A stretch of DNA of 64,000 nt from Clostridiaceae bacterium 14S0207 (GTDB lineage Bacteria > Bacillota > Clostridia > Clostridiales > Clostridiaceae): the NCBI GenBank assembly GCA_003288255.1, contig CP026601.1, forward strand, positions 62,001 to 126,000, in the 5' to 3' direction. The first letter of the stretch is position 1. Each line of letters opens with the position of its first letter. Below the pieces are notes generated by a model that saw only the letters and a program-made list of their open reading frames with translations, was not told where the DNA came from and made no database searches. Both the position numbers and the translations under genes were made by a program. Shown in pieces: positions 27,565-36,943 of the stretch.

Positions 27565-29217
27565 TTATTTATTCATTGCCAACTTATGATTAAACACATA
27601 ATTTTCTCTGACCTTGTGAAACATTCCCTTTTCAACTATTGAACCTTCATCCATTAATATTACTTCATCAAACTTCTCTAGGTTCATATCCAGATTATGT
27701 GTAACCATTATAATTGTCTTGTCCTCTAATTCAAACAATATATCCATGACTTTCTTTAAGGTTCCAGCATCCATGGCTGAAAAAGGCTCATCCATAATTA
27801 AAACATGGTTTCCACTTACTAAAGATCTTATAAATGATGTAAGCTGTTTTTCACCACCACTTAAGTCACTGCAGTTTTCCTTATGTTTTATCTTATCTAT
27901 TATACTATTGTCATATTTGTTCAACACTTCACTAAAAGAACTGCGTGAATATGAGCCAAATACCGTAACATTATTTTCAAAACTTTCTCTGTATATATGC
28001 TCCTGCTGGCTTATGCACATTACAATATCATCAATATTCAAATTTGCAATACTACATCCATCTATACTTATTTCGCCACTATCAGGTATTTCGTATTTCA
28101 TAAGTAAATTTATCATAGTAGATTTTCCTGAACCACTATGACCAATAATGGCATACTTCTTTCCTTTTTTAAAACTGCAACATATATTGTTCAAGTTAAA
28201 ATTATCGTAGGAAAGACATACATTCTTCATAGTTATTTTGTCCTTAAACTTTGAGATTTCAGTGGGTTTAAGGTTATTTTGGTTGATATAGTTTATATAG
28301 CTTGAAAATCTATTCTTTACCTCTTTTGTAGAATTTAAAGTTGTTATATCATATAGAAAATCCTCAAAAGGCCCTATAAAACAATAGGAATATGAAAATA
28401 TAGCCAATGCAGTTCCTACGCTTATTTCTCTTTTTATTATAAGTATGCCTACAAGCAAAAATACAATTATCTCCATAAATTTCGTTCCAGAATCATATAT
28501 CAATGTTGTAAAAGCCTTAAAAATGCCAAAGTTTTTTATAGCTTCAGAAGTTCTGCATACACTACTTTTATGCTGTTTCTTTATTTTTTCACGAGTATTA
28601 TCATTTATAAGTTTAAAACCCTCTAAATAATCTTTAACCTGTGATGTGTACCGGCCCTGTTGTTCCACATGTTTTTTTCTTACTTTTGCCAATGGCTTTT
28701 GAAATAATTTAGGTATAATACATATTACTATTGACATGGAAAACATAATAATAGCTATTTTCCAGTTAATATAAAAACATATTGAAAATGCATATATGCA
28801 TATTATACTTATGGGTCTGAATAAATCTATTAAAGGCTGAAAATAATCTCCTATAAGTATAGCTATATCCGTATTCTGCATAGATATATACTCACCTATA
28901 TTTTTCTTCTTAAACATGTTATAACCCATTTTTGAAAATGATTTAAAGAGATCCTTCTGCATATGCTCTCTCATTTTATTAATACGGAGTATGGTATACC
29001 TTGAACTTAACCAAGAACAGAGACAATACACAACAATACAAATTGTCACAACAAATATTATATGAATAAAACTGTTTTGTACATTATTTCCTTCTTGCAT
29101 TTTATCTAAAAGCAGTTTTTGCATATATGGAACTGCTGCTATGGAAAGAGTAGCCAAAATTTCAAATATGTATTGCAGGATTATATAATCTTTTACATTA
29201 CTTATATACTTTTTCAT
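27565..29217 (-). CDS. ABC exporter half-transporter A, left copy
   Basis: The 550-residue half-transporter has a membrane domain (about residues 10-310) quite different from its partner's, but an ATPase domain almost identical to it: Walker A GHSGSGKST near 358, signature LSGGEKQ near 450, Walker B VLIMDEPFSAMD. Its translation is identical along its full length to the right-arm copy at 50439-52091. It starts after TAGGAGCACATTTGT and is preceded by a 22-codon ORF. With half-transporter B it should form a heterodimeric exporter. Confidence 0.92.
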   Translation of the reverse strand: MKKYISNVKDYIILQYIFEILATLSIAAVPYMQKLLLDKMQEGNNVQNSFIHIIFVVTICIVVYCLCSWLSSRYTILRINKMREHMQKDLFKSFSKMGYNMFKKKNIGEYISMQNTDIAILIGDYFQPLIDLFRPISIICIYAFSICFYINWKIAIIMFSMSIVICIIPKLFQKPLAKVRKKHVEQQGRYTSQVKDYLEGFKLINDNTREKIKKQHKSSVCRTSEAIKNFGIFKAFTTLIYDSGTKFMEIIVFLLVGILIIKREISVGTALAIFSYSYCFIGPFEDFLYDITTLNSTKEVKNRFSSYINYINQNNLKPTEISKFKDKITMKNVCLSYDNFNLNNICCSFKKGKKYAIIGHSGSGKSTMINLLMKYEIPDSGEISIDGCSIANLNIDDIVMCISQQEHIYRESFENNVTVFGSYSRSSFSEVLNKYDNSIIDKIKHKENCSDLSGGEKQLTSFIRSLVSGNHVLIMDEPFSAMDAGTLKKVMDILFELEDKTIIMVTHNLDMNLEKFDEVILMDEGSIVEKGMFHKVRENYVFNHKLAMNK

Positions 29218-29244
29218 TACAAATGTGCTCCTAACTATATTTTG

Positions 29245-29313
29245 TTATGTGTTTTCATATAAATCTTTTCTAACTTTGGTGCTTTCACATGCCAAGTAGG
29301 AGGGTTTATACAT
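29245..29313 (-). CDS. 22-codon leader ORF, left copy
   Basis: The peptide begins MYKPSYLACESTKV and ends RKDLYENT, 27 nt before the ABC start. The right arm has the same ORF with one change (L7 to F). No strong Shine-Dalgarno is visible. It could be a precursor peptide for the exporter or a regulatory leader peptide; the sequence alone cannot tell. Confidence 0.4.
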   Translation of the reverse strand: MYKPSYLACESTKVRKDLYENT

Positions 29314-29527
29314 ATCTTTATCTTCTAAATAAGCCTGTTTCTATTAAGATTATCATATTCACTTATTTTGTCAATATATAATATTATTGGTTAATACTAT
29401 TATATTTAACATATTATAAAAAATATATATTTTTTAATGTATATATATTTCATAAACCATATACATTGTACTTCTGCTATTTTTGTTCAAAAATATCCTA
29501 AAGTAATTTTACACTAACTATACATAA

Positions 29528-29795
29528 TACTTCATATTTAAAATTGATTTCTATATTAAGTTAGGATAGCTAATATTCTACGTCCATTACTCATTAATTA
29601 TTGACACCACTAATAAAATACCGTAATATCAAGATAATAATAGAACTTAAAGGAGGATTCCTATGAATACTCAAAAAGAAGTAGAGCTATATGAACAAAG
29701 AAAATTTGCAATACTAGATAGAGTTAGTGACCTTAAAAATGCTGAATAAAAAGGATTATAGACTGCAATCACTGCAGTTTATAATCCTTTTTATT
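29528..29795 (+). repeat. mini-Rpn: internally deleted derivative with intact ends
   Basis: The first ~130 bp match the upstream flank of the complete Rpn element almost perfectly, including the ribosome binding site and start codon. The coding part then jumps to the region encoding KEVELYEQRKFAILDRVSD, and the end keeps the hairpin. What remains is a 28-codon ORF (29663-29749). Conserved ends with an emptied middle resemble a non-autonomous derivative. It lies beyond the outer edge of the left ABC arm, so Rpn sequence flanks that arm on both sides. Confidence 0.85.
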
Positions 29796-29841
29796 TTAAC
29801 AATGTCTTTATATATTTAAAATGTGTATAACAATATGAACT

Positions 29842-30606
29842 CTACTGATAATAATATTTTAAGAAATACTTCCATGTAAATTCAGCAATAATAGTAAATA
29901 CTATTGCTATACCAAACAATATGCCTAGGTTTAATATATTAAATTTACTAACTAATATATTAATAGGATAATTATATATAACTATTGCTGGTGCTACAAA
30001 TACAAATATTTTCCTAATTTTTGATGGATATATAAATTCAGGATATTTACCCACATCTAATATACTCCAAAAAACATCTATTAATGCATCTACTTTAACA
30101 TGTTTTATAGATATTATAATAAGTATAAAGAATATATCATGCATAATTAAAGTTCCTAAAAATAAAGCTACCACGTATAATATAATCTTAAAGAAAGATA
30201 TGCTTGTTCCTAGTTTTACCATACTATATATTAAAAGTACTGCTCCAAAGGGAATTCCCAATAATAATCCATAACTTACGAATTTCGTTGACATATACCA
30301 TCTTGTGTTTACTGGTTTAATAAGTAGAAAATCTAGATCATAGTTTTGTACATATCTTGGAATTCTAATCATATTCATGTGAAATATACCACCATTTAGA
30401 CTGTCTATTATCCAAACTGTTGCAATTAAACCTAACATATGATATTTTGTCCATCCATTTATAGAAGTCATAAAATTATATATTAATATATAAAATAAAA
30501 CATCTCCTAAATAGCCTACAATATTTACAATCATAAAGGTTAAAAAGTTACTTTTATATACCATCTCACGACGAAAATTAGTCTTTAATAATCTACTATA
30601 TAACAT
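29842..30606 (-). CDS. ABC-2 family permease (COG3694 type)
   Basis: The 254-residue protein has six membrane helices, with the N-terminal LLKTNFRREMVYKSNFLTFM segment and DLDFLLIKPVN loop typical of the COG3694 permeases that occur with COG4586 ATPases and COG4587 permeases. It is the third gene of the operon; its ATG overlaps the previous stop by one base (TAATG), with the ribosome binding site inside the upstream gene. It forms a heteromeric channel with the preceding permease. The substrate is unknown. Confidence 0.88.
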   Translation of the reverse strand: MLYSRLLKTNFRREMVYKSNFLTFMIVNIVGYLGDVLFYILIYNFMTSINGWTKYHMLGLIATVWIIDSLNGGIFHMNMIRIPRYVQNYDLDFLLIKPVNTRWYMSTKFVSYGLLLGIPFGAVLLIYSMVKLGTSISFFKIILYVVALFLGTLIMHDIFFILIIISIKHVKVDALIDVFWSILDVGKYPEFIYPSKIRKIFVFVAPAIVIYNYPINILVSKFNILNLGILFGIAIVFTIIAEFTWKYFLKYYYQ

Positions 30607-31388
30607 TACATCCCAACTCCTTCATTTAATGCTACCCCATTTTTCCATATTATCTTTGATAGTATATACATGAAGATTATCCAGAAAAGTTCAATTATAA
30701 TAATAGTAATACTTAGTGATTTACCTAATAGTATTGATATAGGCAAATATACTGTATATTCAAAAGGTAATACTATAAGTATGTTCTGAAAAAACATAGG
30801 TAGAAATGTTATTGGAAACTTATTTCCTGAAACTATAGAGATTAGGTTTTTCCAGAGTTGGATTATTCCATTGTTGTTTACGCTCCAGAAAGAACTTAGT
30901 CCAATTATATAGTATATTAAAAAATTAAGTATACATCCTAATATTAAAACTAATAAAAATGGTGCTATTTTTTCAGGGTCTATTGATATATAGTCTCTAG
31001 CTAGCAGTGCAAAGATAATTGATGGAATGACTATTATTATAGTATCAACTATTTTCTCACACAAATATAATAAAAAAGTATATCTTAGATGATTAATAGG
31101 CTTTATTAATACATTATTTATAGATCCACTTCTTATATCTTCACTAATTTTTCTAGCTATAGTAGATGCCTCTGTAATATTAGACACTATATAAACCCAA
31201 AAGAAATATGTAATTATACTATTTTTATTAAAATTATCTATCTTAAGTCCACTTTCGTATATTTTATTCCATAAAAATATCATTATTAGAACAGGGATAA
31301 AGCCTAATAGCACAGACATAACTGTATTAAACATATATACTTTTCTTTCTCTAAAGGTATTTAATAAAATTCTTTTAAATATTTTCAT
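30606..31388 (-). CDS. ABC-2 family permease (COG4587 type)
   Basis: About 260 residues with six helices and the family loop SEDIRSGSINNVLIKPINH near residue 90. The ATG at 31388 is well spaced from AAGGTG; a GTG at 31397 overlaps that site. It overlaps the ATPase gene end by 14 nt, and the next permease gene by one base, so all three are one translationally linked operon. It makes the membrane part of an exporter together with the product of 29842-30606. Confidence 0.88.
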   Translation of the reverse strand: MKIFKRILLNTFRERKVYMFNTVMSVLLGFIPVLIMIFLWNKIYESGLKIDNFNKNSIITYFFWVYIVSNITEASTIARKISEDIRSGSINNVLIKPINHLRYTFLLYLCEKIVDTIIIVIPSIIFALLARDYISIDPEKIAPFLLVLILGCILNFLIYYIIGLSSFWSVNNNGIIQLWKNLISIVSGNKFPITFLPMFFQNILIVLPFEYTVYLPISILLGKSLSITIIIIELFWIIFMYILSKIIWKNGVALNEGVGM

Positions 31389-32325
31389 ATTGAACACCTT
31401 CTTGGGTGGAAGAATTCTTATACATCATTCTAATTATAATTTCTAAATTAATATCATTTATAGAATACTTGTCTATTTTATTCTTTGCTTTAATGTCAGA
31501 AAGACATTTTTCTATAGAAGCCTTTTCTACTATGATTTGACTTTCATAAGTTTCATTGGTTATAAATTCATATCCACATAGATCTAACTTTTCATTTGTT
31601 TTTATACATAGTACATTTATATCCTTATATCTTTCATAAAGCTGATCTTTTGAATCATTAAATATTATAGAGCCTTGATCTAAGATAATAATCCTATCAC
31701 AAATTTCTTCTATGTCCTTCATATTATGGCTTGTTATAATTACGGTATTTCCTATTTTCTTGTTATATTCATATATAAACTGTCTTAAAGCTACTTGGCT
31801 TATTATATCAAGTCCCAAGGTTGGCTCATCTAATAACAATAAAGATGGTTCATGAATCAGACAAAGAATTAATTCCATTTTCATTCTTTGACCAAGTGAT
31901 AACTGGCGTACAGGTGTATGCAATTTTTCTTTTATATCTAATAATGAAGTCATATATTCTAATCTGTTATTAAAATCATTATTAGAAATCTTATAAATCT
32001 CTTTTTCAATCTTAAAACTATCAAGTGGACTTATATCCCACCATAATTGAGTTCTTTGACCCATAACTAATCCAAGTTTCTGTAAAAACTCTCGTTTTCT
32101 ATCATAAGGAATATACTTACCTATTGTAAGTTCACCTGAGGAAGGCTTAATTATACCACATATTATCTTTATTAAAGTTGTTTTACCTGCTCCATTTAAT
32201 CCTAATAAACCAACTATTTCTCCTTTATCTATGTTTAAGTCAATGCCCTTTATTGCTTTAACCTTTTCTGAAGTACCTCTAACGTGATAAACTTTTTCTA
32301 ACTTTTTTGCGTTGATATACGACAT
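31375..32325 (-). CDS. ABC transporter ATPase (COG4586 type)
   Basis: The 316-residue ATPase has Walker A GLNGAGKTT near residue 46, the family insertion MGQRTQLWWDISPLDSF, signature LSLGQRMKMELIL, Walker B LLLLDEPTLGLD and H-loop ITSHNMKDIEE. The WWD segment and a ~90-residue C-terminal extension are typical of COG4586. It begins after AGGAGGGGTT and heads the three-gene exporter operon. Confidence 0.92.
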   Translation of the reverse strand: MSYINAKKLEKVYHVRGTSEKVKAIKGIDLNIDKGEIVGLLGLNGAGKTTLIKIICGIIKPSSGELTIGKYIPYDRKREFLQKLGLVMGQRTQLWWDISPLDSFKIEKEIYKISNNDFNNRLEYMTSLLDIKEKLHTPVRQLSLGQRMKMELILCLIHEPSLLLLDEPTLGLDIISQVALRQFIYEYNKKIGNTVIITSHNMKDIEEICDRIIILDQGSIIFNDSKDQLYERYKDINVLCIKTNEKLDLCGYEFITNETYESQIIVEKASIEKCLSDIKAKNKIDKYSINDINLEIIIRMMYKNSSTQEGVQYENI

Positions 32326-32514
32326 AACCCCTCCTATTAAAGTAAATTTAGTTACAAATAAACTAAGCCCATAATTAACATAAACTATGAGCTTAATTTA
32401 AATATCATTTATTATTATCATACTTTGTTTCACAATTTTCAATATTTTTTATTCGATATGAAGATACAAACCCGATCTTTTGAAATTAAGTATTCCTGCA
32501 CTTATGATAATAAT

Positions 32515-32901
32515 TTAATTATTATCATAATCAGCTTGATTTTTATCATAATCAAGTTGTTCTTTTTTCATAAAATATTTAAAAAGAACGATAAATGAAA
32601 AAAGAACAGAAATCTTTTTAAAAACATAAAATACTTCGCCAATAAACATATTTTTTTCAGATAACAAAATATGTGCAGGCCAAAACAATAAAATATTAAC
32701 TATTAAATAAATACTTATAATTAACTTAAATATTATATTTATATTAGCTTCGTACATCCATGCATAAATACAAAGACTTAAAGCAACAGAAACAAATAAA
32801 CAAAGAATTCGTGGTAAAAAGTGAGACTTTTCAATATCTTGCCACCAAAAACATAATAAGATTTTTTTTAGTATGTTTAATGTATTAACCTTTGTTACCA
32901 T
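32515..32901 (-). CDS. membrane protein with a short C-terminal repeat
   Basis: The 128-residue protein has three to four helices (about residues 28-46, 52-72, 75-93) and an acidic hydrophilic tail with a duplicated motif, DYDKNQ followed by DYDNN. I do not recognise the family. No terminator or strong operon link to the ABC operon is seen, although it is on the same strand upstream of it. Confidence 0.55.
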   Translation of the reverse strand: MVTKVNTLNILKKILLCFWWQDIEKSHFLPRILCLFVSVALSLCIYAWMYEANINIIFKLIISIYLIVNILLFWPAHILLSEKNMFIGEVFYVFKKISVLFSFIVLFKYFMKKEQLDYDKNQADYDNN

Positions 32902-33269
32902 TATTAACCCACCATTCTTAAAAATACAATATTTTATATTATATAATTGTTGAGCCCTTCATCTCCTTTCTCTGCTCTTTTTTTAATAATTCAGTATTAG
33001 TTATTATATAAGTTTTATTTTTATCAAAATCACCAACTTTTGAAAAATAAAATTTATATTATTTACTATGTATATATTGGAATTTTAATAAAAAAATGCT
33101 AATATACTTATTATATTATTAATTAATCAATAAAACAAAGGTCTTCCTATAAATATTTGTTTTCTTTGAGTTATAAAACAATATTAATATATATTTATTT
33201 TTTAAAATTAGAAGATTTAAAATATAGATAACCAAGATTTTTTAAACTTATATATTATATAAAATAGAA
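32902..33269. other. AT-rich spacer between divergent genes
   Basis: The region must contain promoters for the membrane protein (-) and the Nudix gene (+). It is almost pure A/T apart from a short C/T-rich stretch near 32955-32985. I see no ORF, repeat or clear RNA structure. Confidence 0.5.
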
Positions 33270-33737
33270 ATGAGTGAGAAAATGGACTATGTAAAATACT
33301 TACGTAATAAAATTGGTCATGATGTAATAAATCTTACGGGAGTAAATGTTTTAATAATAAATGAAAATAATCAGGTTCTGCTTCAGAAAAGAGGAACCTA
33401 TCCATTTAAATGGGGATTAATTGGAGGAATTACGGAACTAGGTGAATCCCTTGAAGAAACTGCAATAAGAGAAGCAAAAGAAGAAACAGGACTAGATATT
33501 AAAGATTTACACCTACTTGGAACAACATCAGGTGAAAATTGTTATATACACTTTCCCAATGAGGATAAAGCATATTTTATAAGTATTGGATATATAACAA
33601 AGAGTTTTAGTGGAGAATTAAAAATTGATAATATAGAAACTAGAGAATTAGAATTTTTTAATTATGAAGATCTGCCTAGTAATATACCTAATAGTCACAG
33701 AATACTTTTAGATAAATATTTTAATGGTGACTATTAA
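33270..33737 (+). CDS. Nudix hydrolase
   Basis: The 155-residue protein contains a perfect Nudix box, GGITELGESLEETAIREAKE followed by ETGLDI (residues about 51-76), within the usual fold (NLTGVNVLIINENNQVLLQK before it). It hydrolyses a nucleoside-diphosphate-linked compound in the cytoplasm; the exact substrate is not deducible. The start may be 33270 or the ATG four codons later (33282); neither has a strong Shine-Dalgarno. It stands alone next to GNAT genes, a common clostridial neighbourhood. Confidence 0.92.
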   Translation: MSEKMDYVKYLRNKIGHDVINLTGVNVLIINENNQVLLQKRGTYPFKWGLIGGITELGESLEETAIREAKEETGLDIKDLHLLGTTSGENCYIHFPNEDKAYFISIGYITKSFSGELKIDNIETRELEFFNYEDLPSNIPNSHRILLDKYFNGDY

Positions 33738-33888
33738 CTTTAAAATTATTTATTAATTCCATTTTACTATACATTACCTTATTTGTATAAATAAAAATTA
33801 AATGTTTATTTTATTGAAATGATATTTAAAATTACCTATAATTAAAAGAATATGTTAAACTAAGAAATTTTAAAGGGGTGATTCAAAG

Positions 33889-34410
33889 TTGAAAAAAGTT
33901 TATTTAGCGATTCCCTCAATGGAACACAAAGATGCATACATTGAAATGATGGAGGAATGGGAATCAAGCAAAGGACATATATATCCTGGCTCTATAAAAC
34001 GAAAAGAACCTGATTATAGTTCTTGGTTAGAAAGAGTAGAATCTCACAAAAAAGATGAAACATGTCCGTCTAATTTAGTTCCTTCTAATACTTTCTTTTT
34101 GGTAAATGAAGATAATAAAATATTAGGAGCAATTAGTATAAGACATTATTTAAATGAACCATTGCTTAAATTTGCAGGACATATAGGTTATGGAGTTAGA
34201 CCTAGTGAGAGAAGAAAAGGTTATGCAACTAAAATGTTAAAATTAGCCCTTGAAAAGTGTAAAGATATGGGGATTTTCAAGGTTCTAATAACCTGTGATA
34301 AAGATAATATTGCTTCAGCTAAAACTATTATTGCAAATGGCGGGGCCTTTGAAAACGAACTAGCTGATGAGGACGGAAGTATAGTAAAAAGGTATTGGAT
34401 AACATTATAA
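33889..34410 (+). CDS. GNAT-family N-acetyltransferase (COG3981 type)
   Basis: The 173-residue protein has GHIGYGVRPSERRKGYATKM (strand 4 and the R-x-x-G-x-A acetyl-CoA loop) and a C-terminal DNIASAKTIIANGGAF helix, as in COG3981 acetyltransferases. The start is TTG after AAAGGGGTGA. Its last 28 bp recur about 660 bp downstream at 35060-35088, a trace of local duplication. The substrate is unknown. Confidence 0.88.
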   Translation: MKKVYLAIPSMEHKDAYIEMMEEWESSKGHIYPGSIKRKEPDYSSWLERVESHKKDETCPSNLVPSNTFFLVNEDNKILGAISIRHYLNEPLLKFAGHIGYGVRPSERRKGYATKMLKLALEKCKDMGIFKVLITCDKDNIASAKTIIANGGAFENELADEDGSIVKRYWITL

Positions 34411-34513
34411 GAACTATCTATAGAAAGTATCAAAAGTCAATTTGGTAACTTATAAGGAGAGTTCCCCTGCTACAAAACTAAACTTCAAAGTTTCTGTTCA
34501 TTTTTATAAAAAA

Positions 34514-34565
34514 TAAGGCTAAGGTGAAAGAGAATTTAAAAGTTCTTAATCTTTTCTTAGCCTTA
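34514..34565. terminator. inverted repeat, possible terminator
   Basis: TAAGGCTAAG (34514-34523) pairs with CTTAGCCTTA (34556-34565) around a long loop that itself holds AAGAGAA/TTCTT complementarity. It lies between two convergent genes. Confidence 0.5.
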
Positions 34566-34675
34566 AAACATTTTAGCAGATGAAAACACTCTCTAAGTTT
34601 TTCCAATTATAAAAATTAAAAATAATATCCAAGTAATGATATGGTTTAAATAAATAACACTAATGGCTATTACGT

Positions 34676-34939
34676 CTAAGTATGGAATTTCACAAAACCT
34701 TCAGTAATTACACATTGAAATATTACAAAGATAAGTATTATTACTGATATTATAGGAATAACTAAATAAAACTTTTTTTTGGTTTGTAAGTATTTATTCC
34801 ACTCATCAATTGCTTGATTTACAAGTAGTATTGCACCTAGAAAAATATATAAAACACGTGGAATATTCACCCTTAGTATTATCAATATAAGATATATAAT
34901 AGAAAACATAATAACAATTACTCTGCGAGTTTTCTCCAT
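34676..34939 (-). CDS. small membrane protein
   Basis: The 87-residue protein has three probable helices (about residues 8-24, 29-45, 58-78) and a charged loop (NKYLQTKKKF). The start follows AAAAAGGAGAGATAAT, an excellent ribosome binding site. The family is not recognised. It resembles other DUF-type small membrane proteins in this region only in size and hydrophobicity. Confidence 0.6.
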   Translation of the reverse strand: MEKTRRVIVIMFSIIYLILIILRVNIPRVLYIFLGAILLVNQAIDEWNKYLQTKKKFYLVIPIISVIILIFVIFQCVITEGFVKFHT

Positions 34940-35247
34940 ATTATCTCTCCTTTTTATTTAAATATATTTGATAAAAAATACCTATAATTTCTCAATTTCT
35001 TATTTATAATATTATTAATTATCATTATAAATGAAAAATCAAGACAAGAAAAGATATGAAAAAAAGGTACTGGATAACATTATAAGAATCATTTTAAAGA
35101 ACCTATTTTAATTCCAATAACTTAGAAGACTAATATGCTTATATTATATAATCAACTTGTTTAGTTATTCATAATATGCTAAAATTTTCTGTAAGAAACA
35201 CACTCAAAATCATGGACTACATATCTAATTTTTATGGAGGAAAAATT
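34940..35247. other. spacer with a duplicated gene end
   Basis: It holds the promoter areas of two divergent genes and, at 35060-35088, a near-exact copy of the last 28 bp of the upstream GNAT gene (ACTGGATAACATTATAAGAA against its TATTGG version). Nothing else is evident. Confidence 0.55.
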
Positions 35248-35547
35248 ATGAATGATTTATTATATAGATTAATACCTATGATATTAACAATGGGAATAAG
35301 TCAAATTCTTTATTTAAAGATTGACAAAAAGTATAGAGTTACAAATAAACTAAGTTTAAAATTACATATTAACCAGAAGTGGAAAGCATGCTTTTGTGGA
35401 TGTTGCTCAATGATAAGTATATTAGTTATAGGAATTTTAGGAATATATGTTATAGATATACCATCAATAGTGTATACCATCCTATGTGGGATTATTATAG
35501 GTGTAAGTACATGTATGGTTACTGCCTTAAATCCCACTAATAAATAA
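35248..35547 (+). CDS. small membrane protein with a Cys-rich loop
   Basis: The 99-residue protein has helices at about residues 6-24, 52-72 and 74-92, and an ACFCGCCSM motif just before the second helix. I chose the ATG at 35248 because TGGAGGAAAAATT precedes it; the frame opens earlier without such a site. The family is unknown. The cluster of cysteines at the membrane edge could bind metal, but this is speculative. A strong terminator follows. Confidence 0.6.
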   Translation: MNDLLYRLIPMILTMGISQILYLKIDKKYRVTNKLSLKLHINQKWKACFCGCCSMISILVIGILGIYVIDIPSIVYTILCGIIIGVSTCMVTALNPTNK

Positions 35548-35585
35548 AAAACATTTAAGTTAATAATTTTATAGTGTATGATATT

Positions 35586-35623
35586 AACAAAGTCCAGCAA
35601 TAATTTTGCTGGACTTTGTTTTG
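35586..35623 (+). terminator. terminator, member of a dispersed hairpin family
   Basis: AACAAAGTCCAGCAA pairs perfectly with TTGCTGGACTTTGTT (15 bp), followed by TTTTG. Related hairpins with similar flanks lie at 36855-36885 and 62122-62151. Confidence 0.8.
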
Positions 35624-35968
35624 TAATATATTAAAATTATTTCTCTATAATCTATTTCATAAATTTACTGGTTATTAAGTTGATTTACGTTTTTTATATG
35701 TTGCATTAAACGAATATTTCGCACTAACTACACAAGTTATAAATTAAATATTACTATAGATTTCTTAAGAAACTCTTAAATATAAACTTTTTTATATATT
35801 ATTACTTCTAAATTATTTTCTTAATATTAAAAATATTTTAAAAATAGTGTTGAATTTTATTTTTAATCATGTATTATATTTATATTAAGTAAGTCTCAAT
35901 CATAAGAAATTACATATTAAATATGAAGAAGTTAAATAAAAATTTTAATATTATAGGAGATATAAACA

Positions 35969-36823
35969 ATGATAAAAACAATTGATAGAGTGGAGGAAAT
36001 AATAAATTTTGCATGGGAATTAAGTCAAGATAATTTGCGTGCCAGTTATCCGAGAATAAATTCAATAAAGGAGCTTAAAGAAGAGTTTGAAAAGGACATC
36101 AATTTGGAAAATCGTAATATAATAGCATATTATCACCAGGATGTGTTATACGGGGTTTGTACTTATTTTTGGAAATCTGATGAAAAGTATGCACAAACAT
36201 TAGGACTTTTAATAAGCGGAGATTATGACCAAATTGCAGATGAATTTATTAGTTATATAAGTAAGCAATTGCCAGGATATGAATTATTCATAGGTATCCC
36301 CTCTACTAATAAAAATGCAAATGAATATTTTATGAAAAACAATACTGAACTAATTGAATCCAGTATTGTTACCACACTATATAATTTAGAGTCACATGAA
36401 AATGAAAGCCATAATCAAGTGGAAAAGATTACATATAGTAATTTTGAAGAATATGCTGCGTTTCATGATAAATATGCCATACCATTGGAAATGTATTATA
36501 ACAGCAATAATCTAAAAAAGGATATAGATATCTTTCGTATATTTGCATTTAGAGAGAATGGAACCATATGTGGAAGTATTTTCACAAAGGCTTTCAAAGA
36601 TATAGGAGAGATTTTTGGTTTATTTGTCGATAAAGAATATGCAAATAAAGGTATTGAGAACATTTTAATTAATGAAACGCTAATGCAATTATATAATGAA
36701 TTTGGTTCATTAAGAGAAATTTTATTTTTTATTGATGAAGATTGCCCAGATGAATTGAATGCAGCATTAACTGCAGGCTTTAAAATTAAAGAAAAGTATA
36801 GATGTTATAAGTGTATACTTTAG
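35969..36823 (+). CDS. double-domain GNAT-like acetyltransferase
   Basis: The 284-residue protein appears to hold two GNAT folds: an N-terminal half (to about residue 140) with weak motifs, and a C-terminal half with IFGLFVDKEYANKGIENILI as the acetyl-CoA-binding segment and NAALTAGFKIKEKYRCYKC as the tail. The canonical Q/R-x-x-G-x-G/A loop is reduced to ANKGIE, so catalytic competence is uncertain. The start follows AGGAGATATAAACA. The substrate is unknown. Confidence 0.75.
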   Translation: MIKTIDRVEEIINFAWELSQDNLRASYPRINSIKELKEEFEKDINLENRNIIAYYHQDVLYGVCTYFWKSDEKYAQTLGLLISGDYDQIADEFISYISKQLPGYELFIGIPSTNKNANEYFMKNNTELIESSIVTTLYNLESHENESHNQVEKITYSNFEEYAAFHDKYAIPLEMYYNSNNLKKDIDIFRIFAFRENGTICGSIFTKAFKDIGEIFGLFVDKEYANKGIENILINETLMQLYNEFGSLREILFFIDEDCPDELNAALTAGFKIKEKYRCYKCIL

Positions 36824-36854
36824 TTCGTTAATTTCGTATCTAATGTTTACAATA

Positions 36855-36890
36855 TAAAGTCCAACAATAAGTTTGCTGGACTTTAATTCG
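36855..36890 (+). terminator. terminator, member of the dispersed hairpin family
   Basis: TAAAGTCCAACAA pairs with TTGCTGGACTTTA with one mismatch. It follows the 35969-36823 gene and shares flanking sequence with the hairpins at 35586 and 62122. Confidence 0.75.
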
Positions 36891-36943
36891 TAATATTTTA
36901 ATATTATTTACCTTAATTTAATCTTCCTAACAAATTTTTATCT

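Larger units (their letters stand above)
25730..29453 (-). repeat. left arm of a 3.7-kb near-identical inverted repeat
   Basis: This arm carries the rpn 3' end, two ABC exporter genes and their leader. It matches 50203-53925 in opposite orientation. Homology begins within the rpn C-terminal codons and ends in the AT-rich sequence upstream of the leader. Edges were set by eye and may be off by a few bases. Confidence 0.9.

Noticed and set aside
27719-28141. 140-codon open frame opposite the ABC ATPase domain, repeated at 51515-51937 and partly at 25937-26239
   Set aside because: It recurs only because the ATPase domains are duplicated; it is an antisense shadow without a start signal.
29245-29313. 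Similarity of the 22-residue leader peptide to the PQQ precursor PqqA
   Set aside because: A KP-x-Y start is shared, but the cross-linked Glu-x-x-x-Tyr spacing of PqqA is not present, and no pqq genes are nearby.
25730-29453. The ABC unit as a classical composite transposon
   Set aside because: No transposase with insertion-sequence ends and no target-site duplications are visible. Only Rpn sequences flank it, and they are not symmetric around the right arm.
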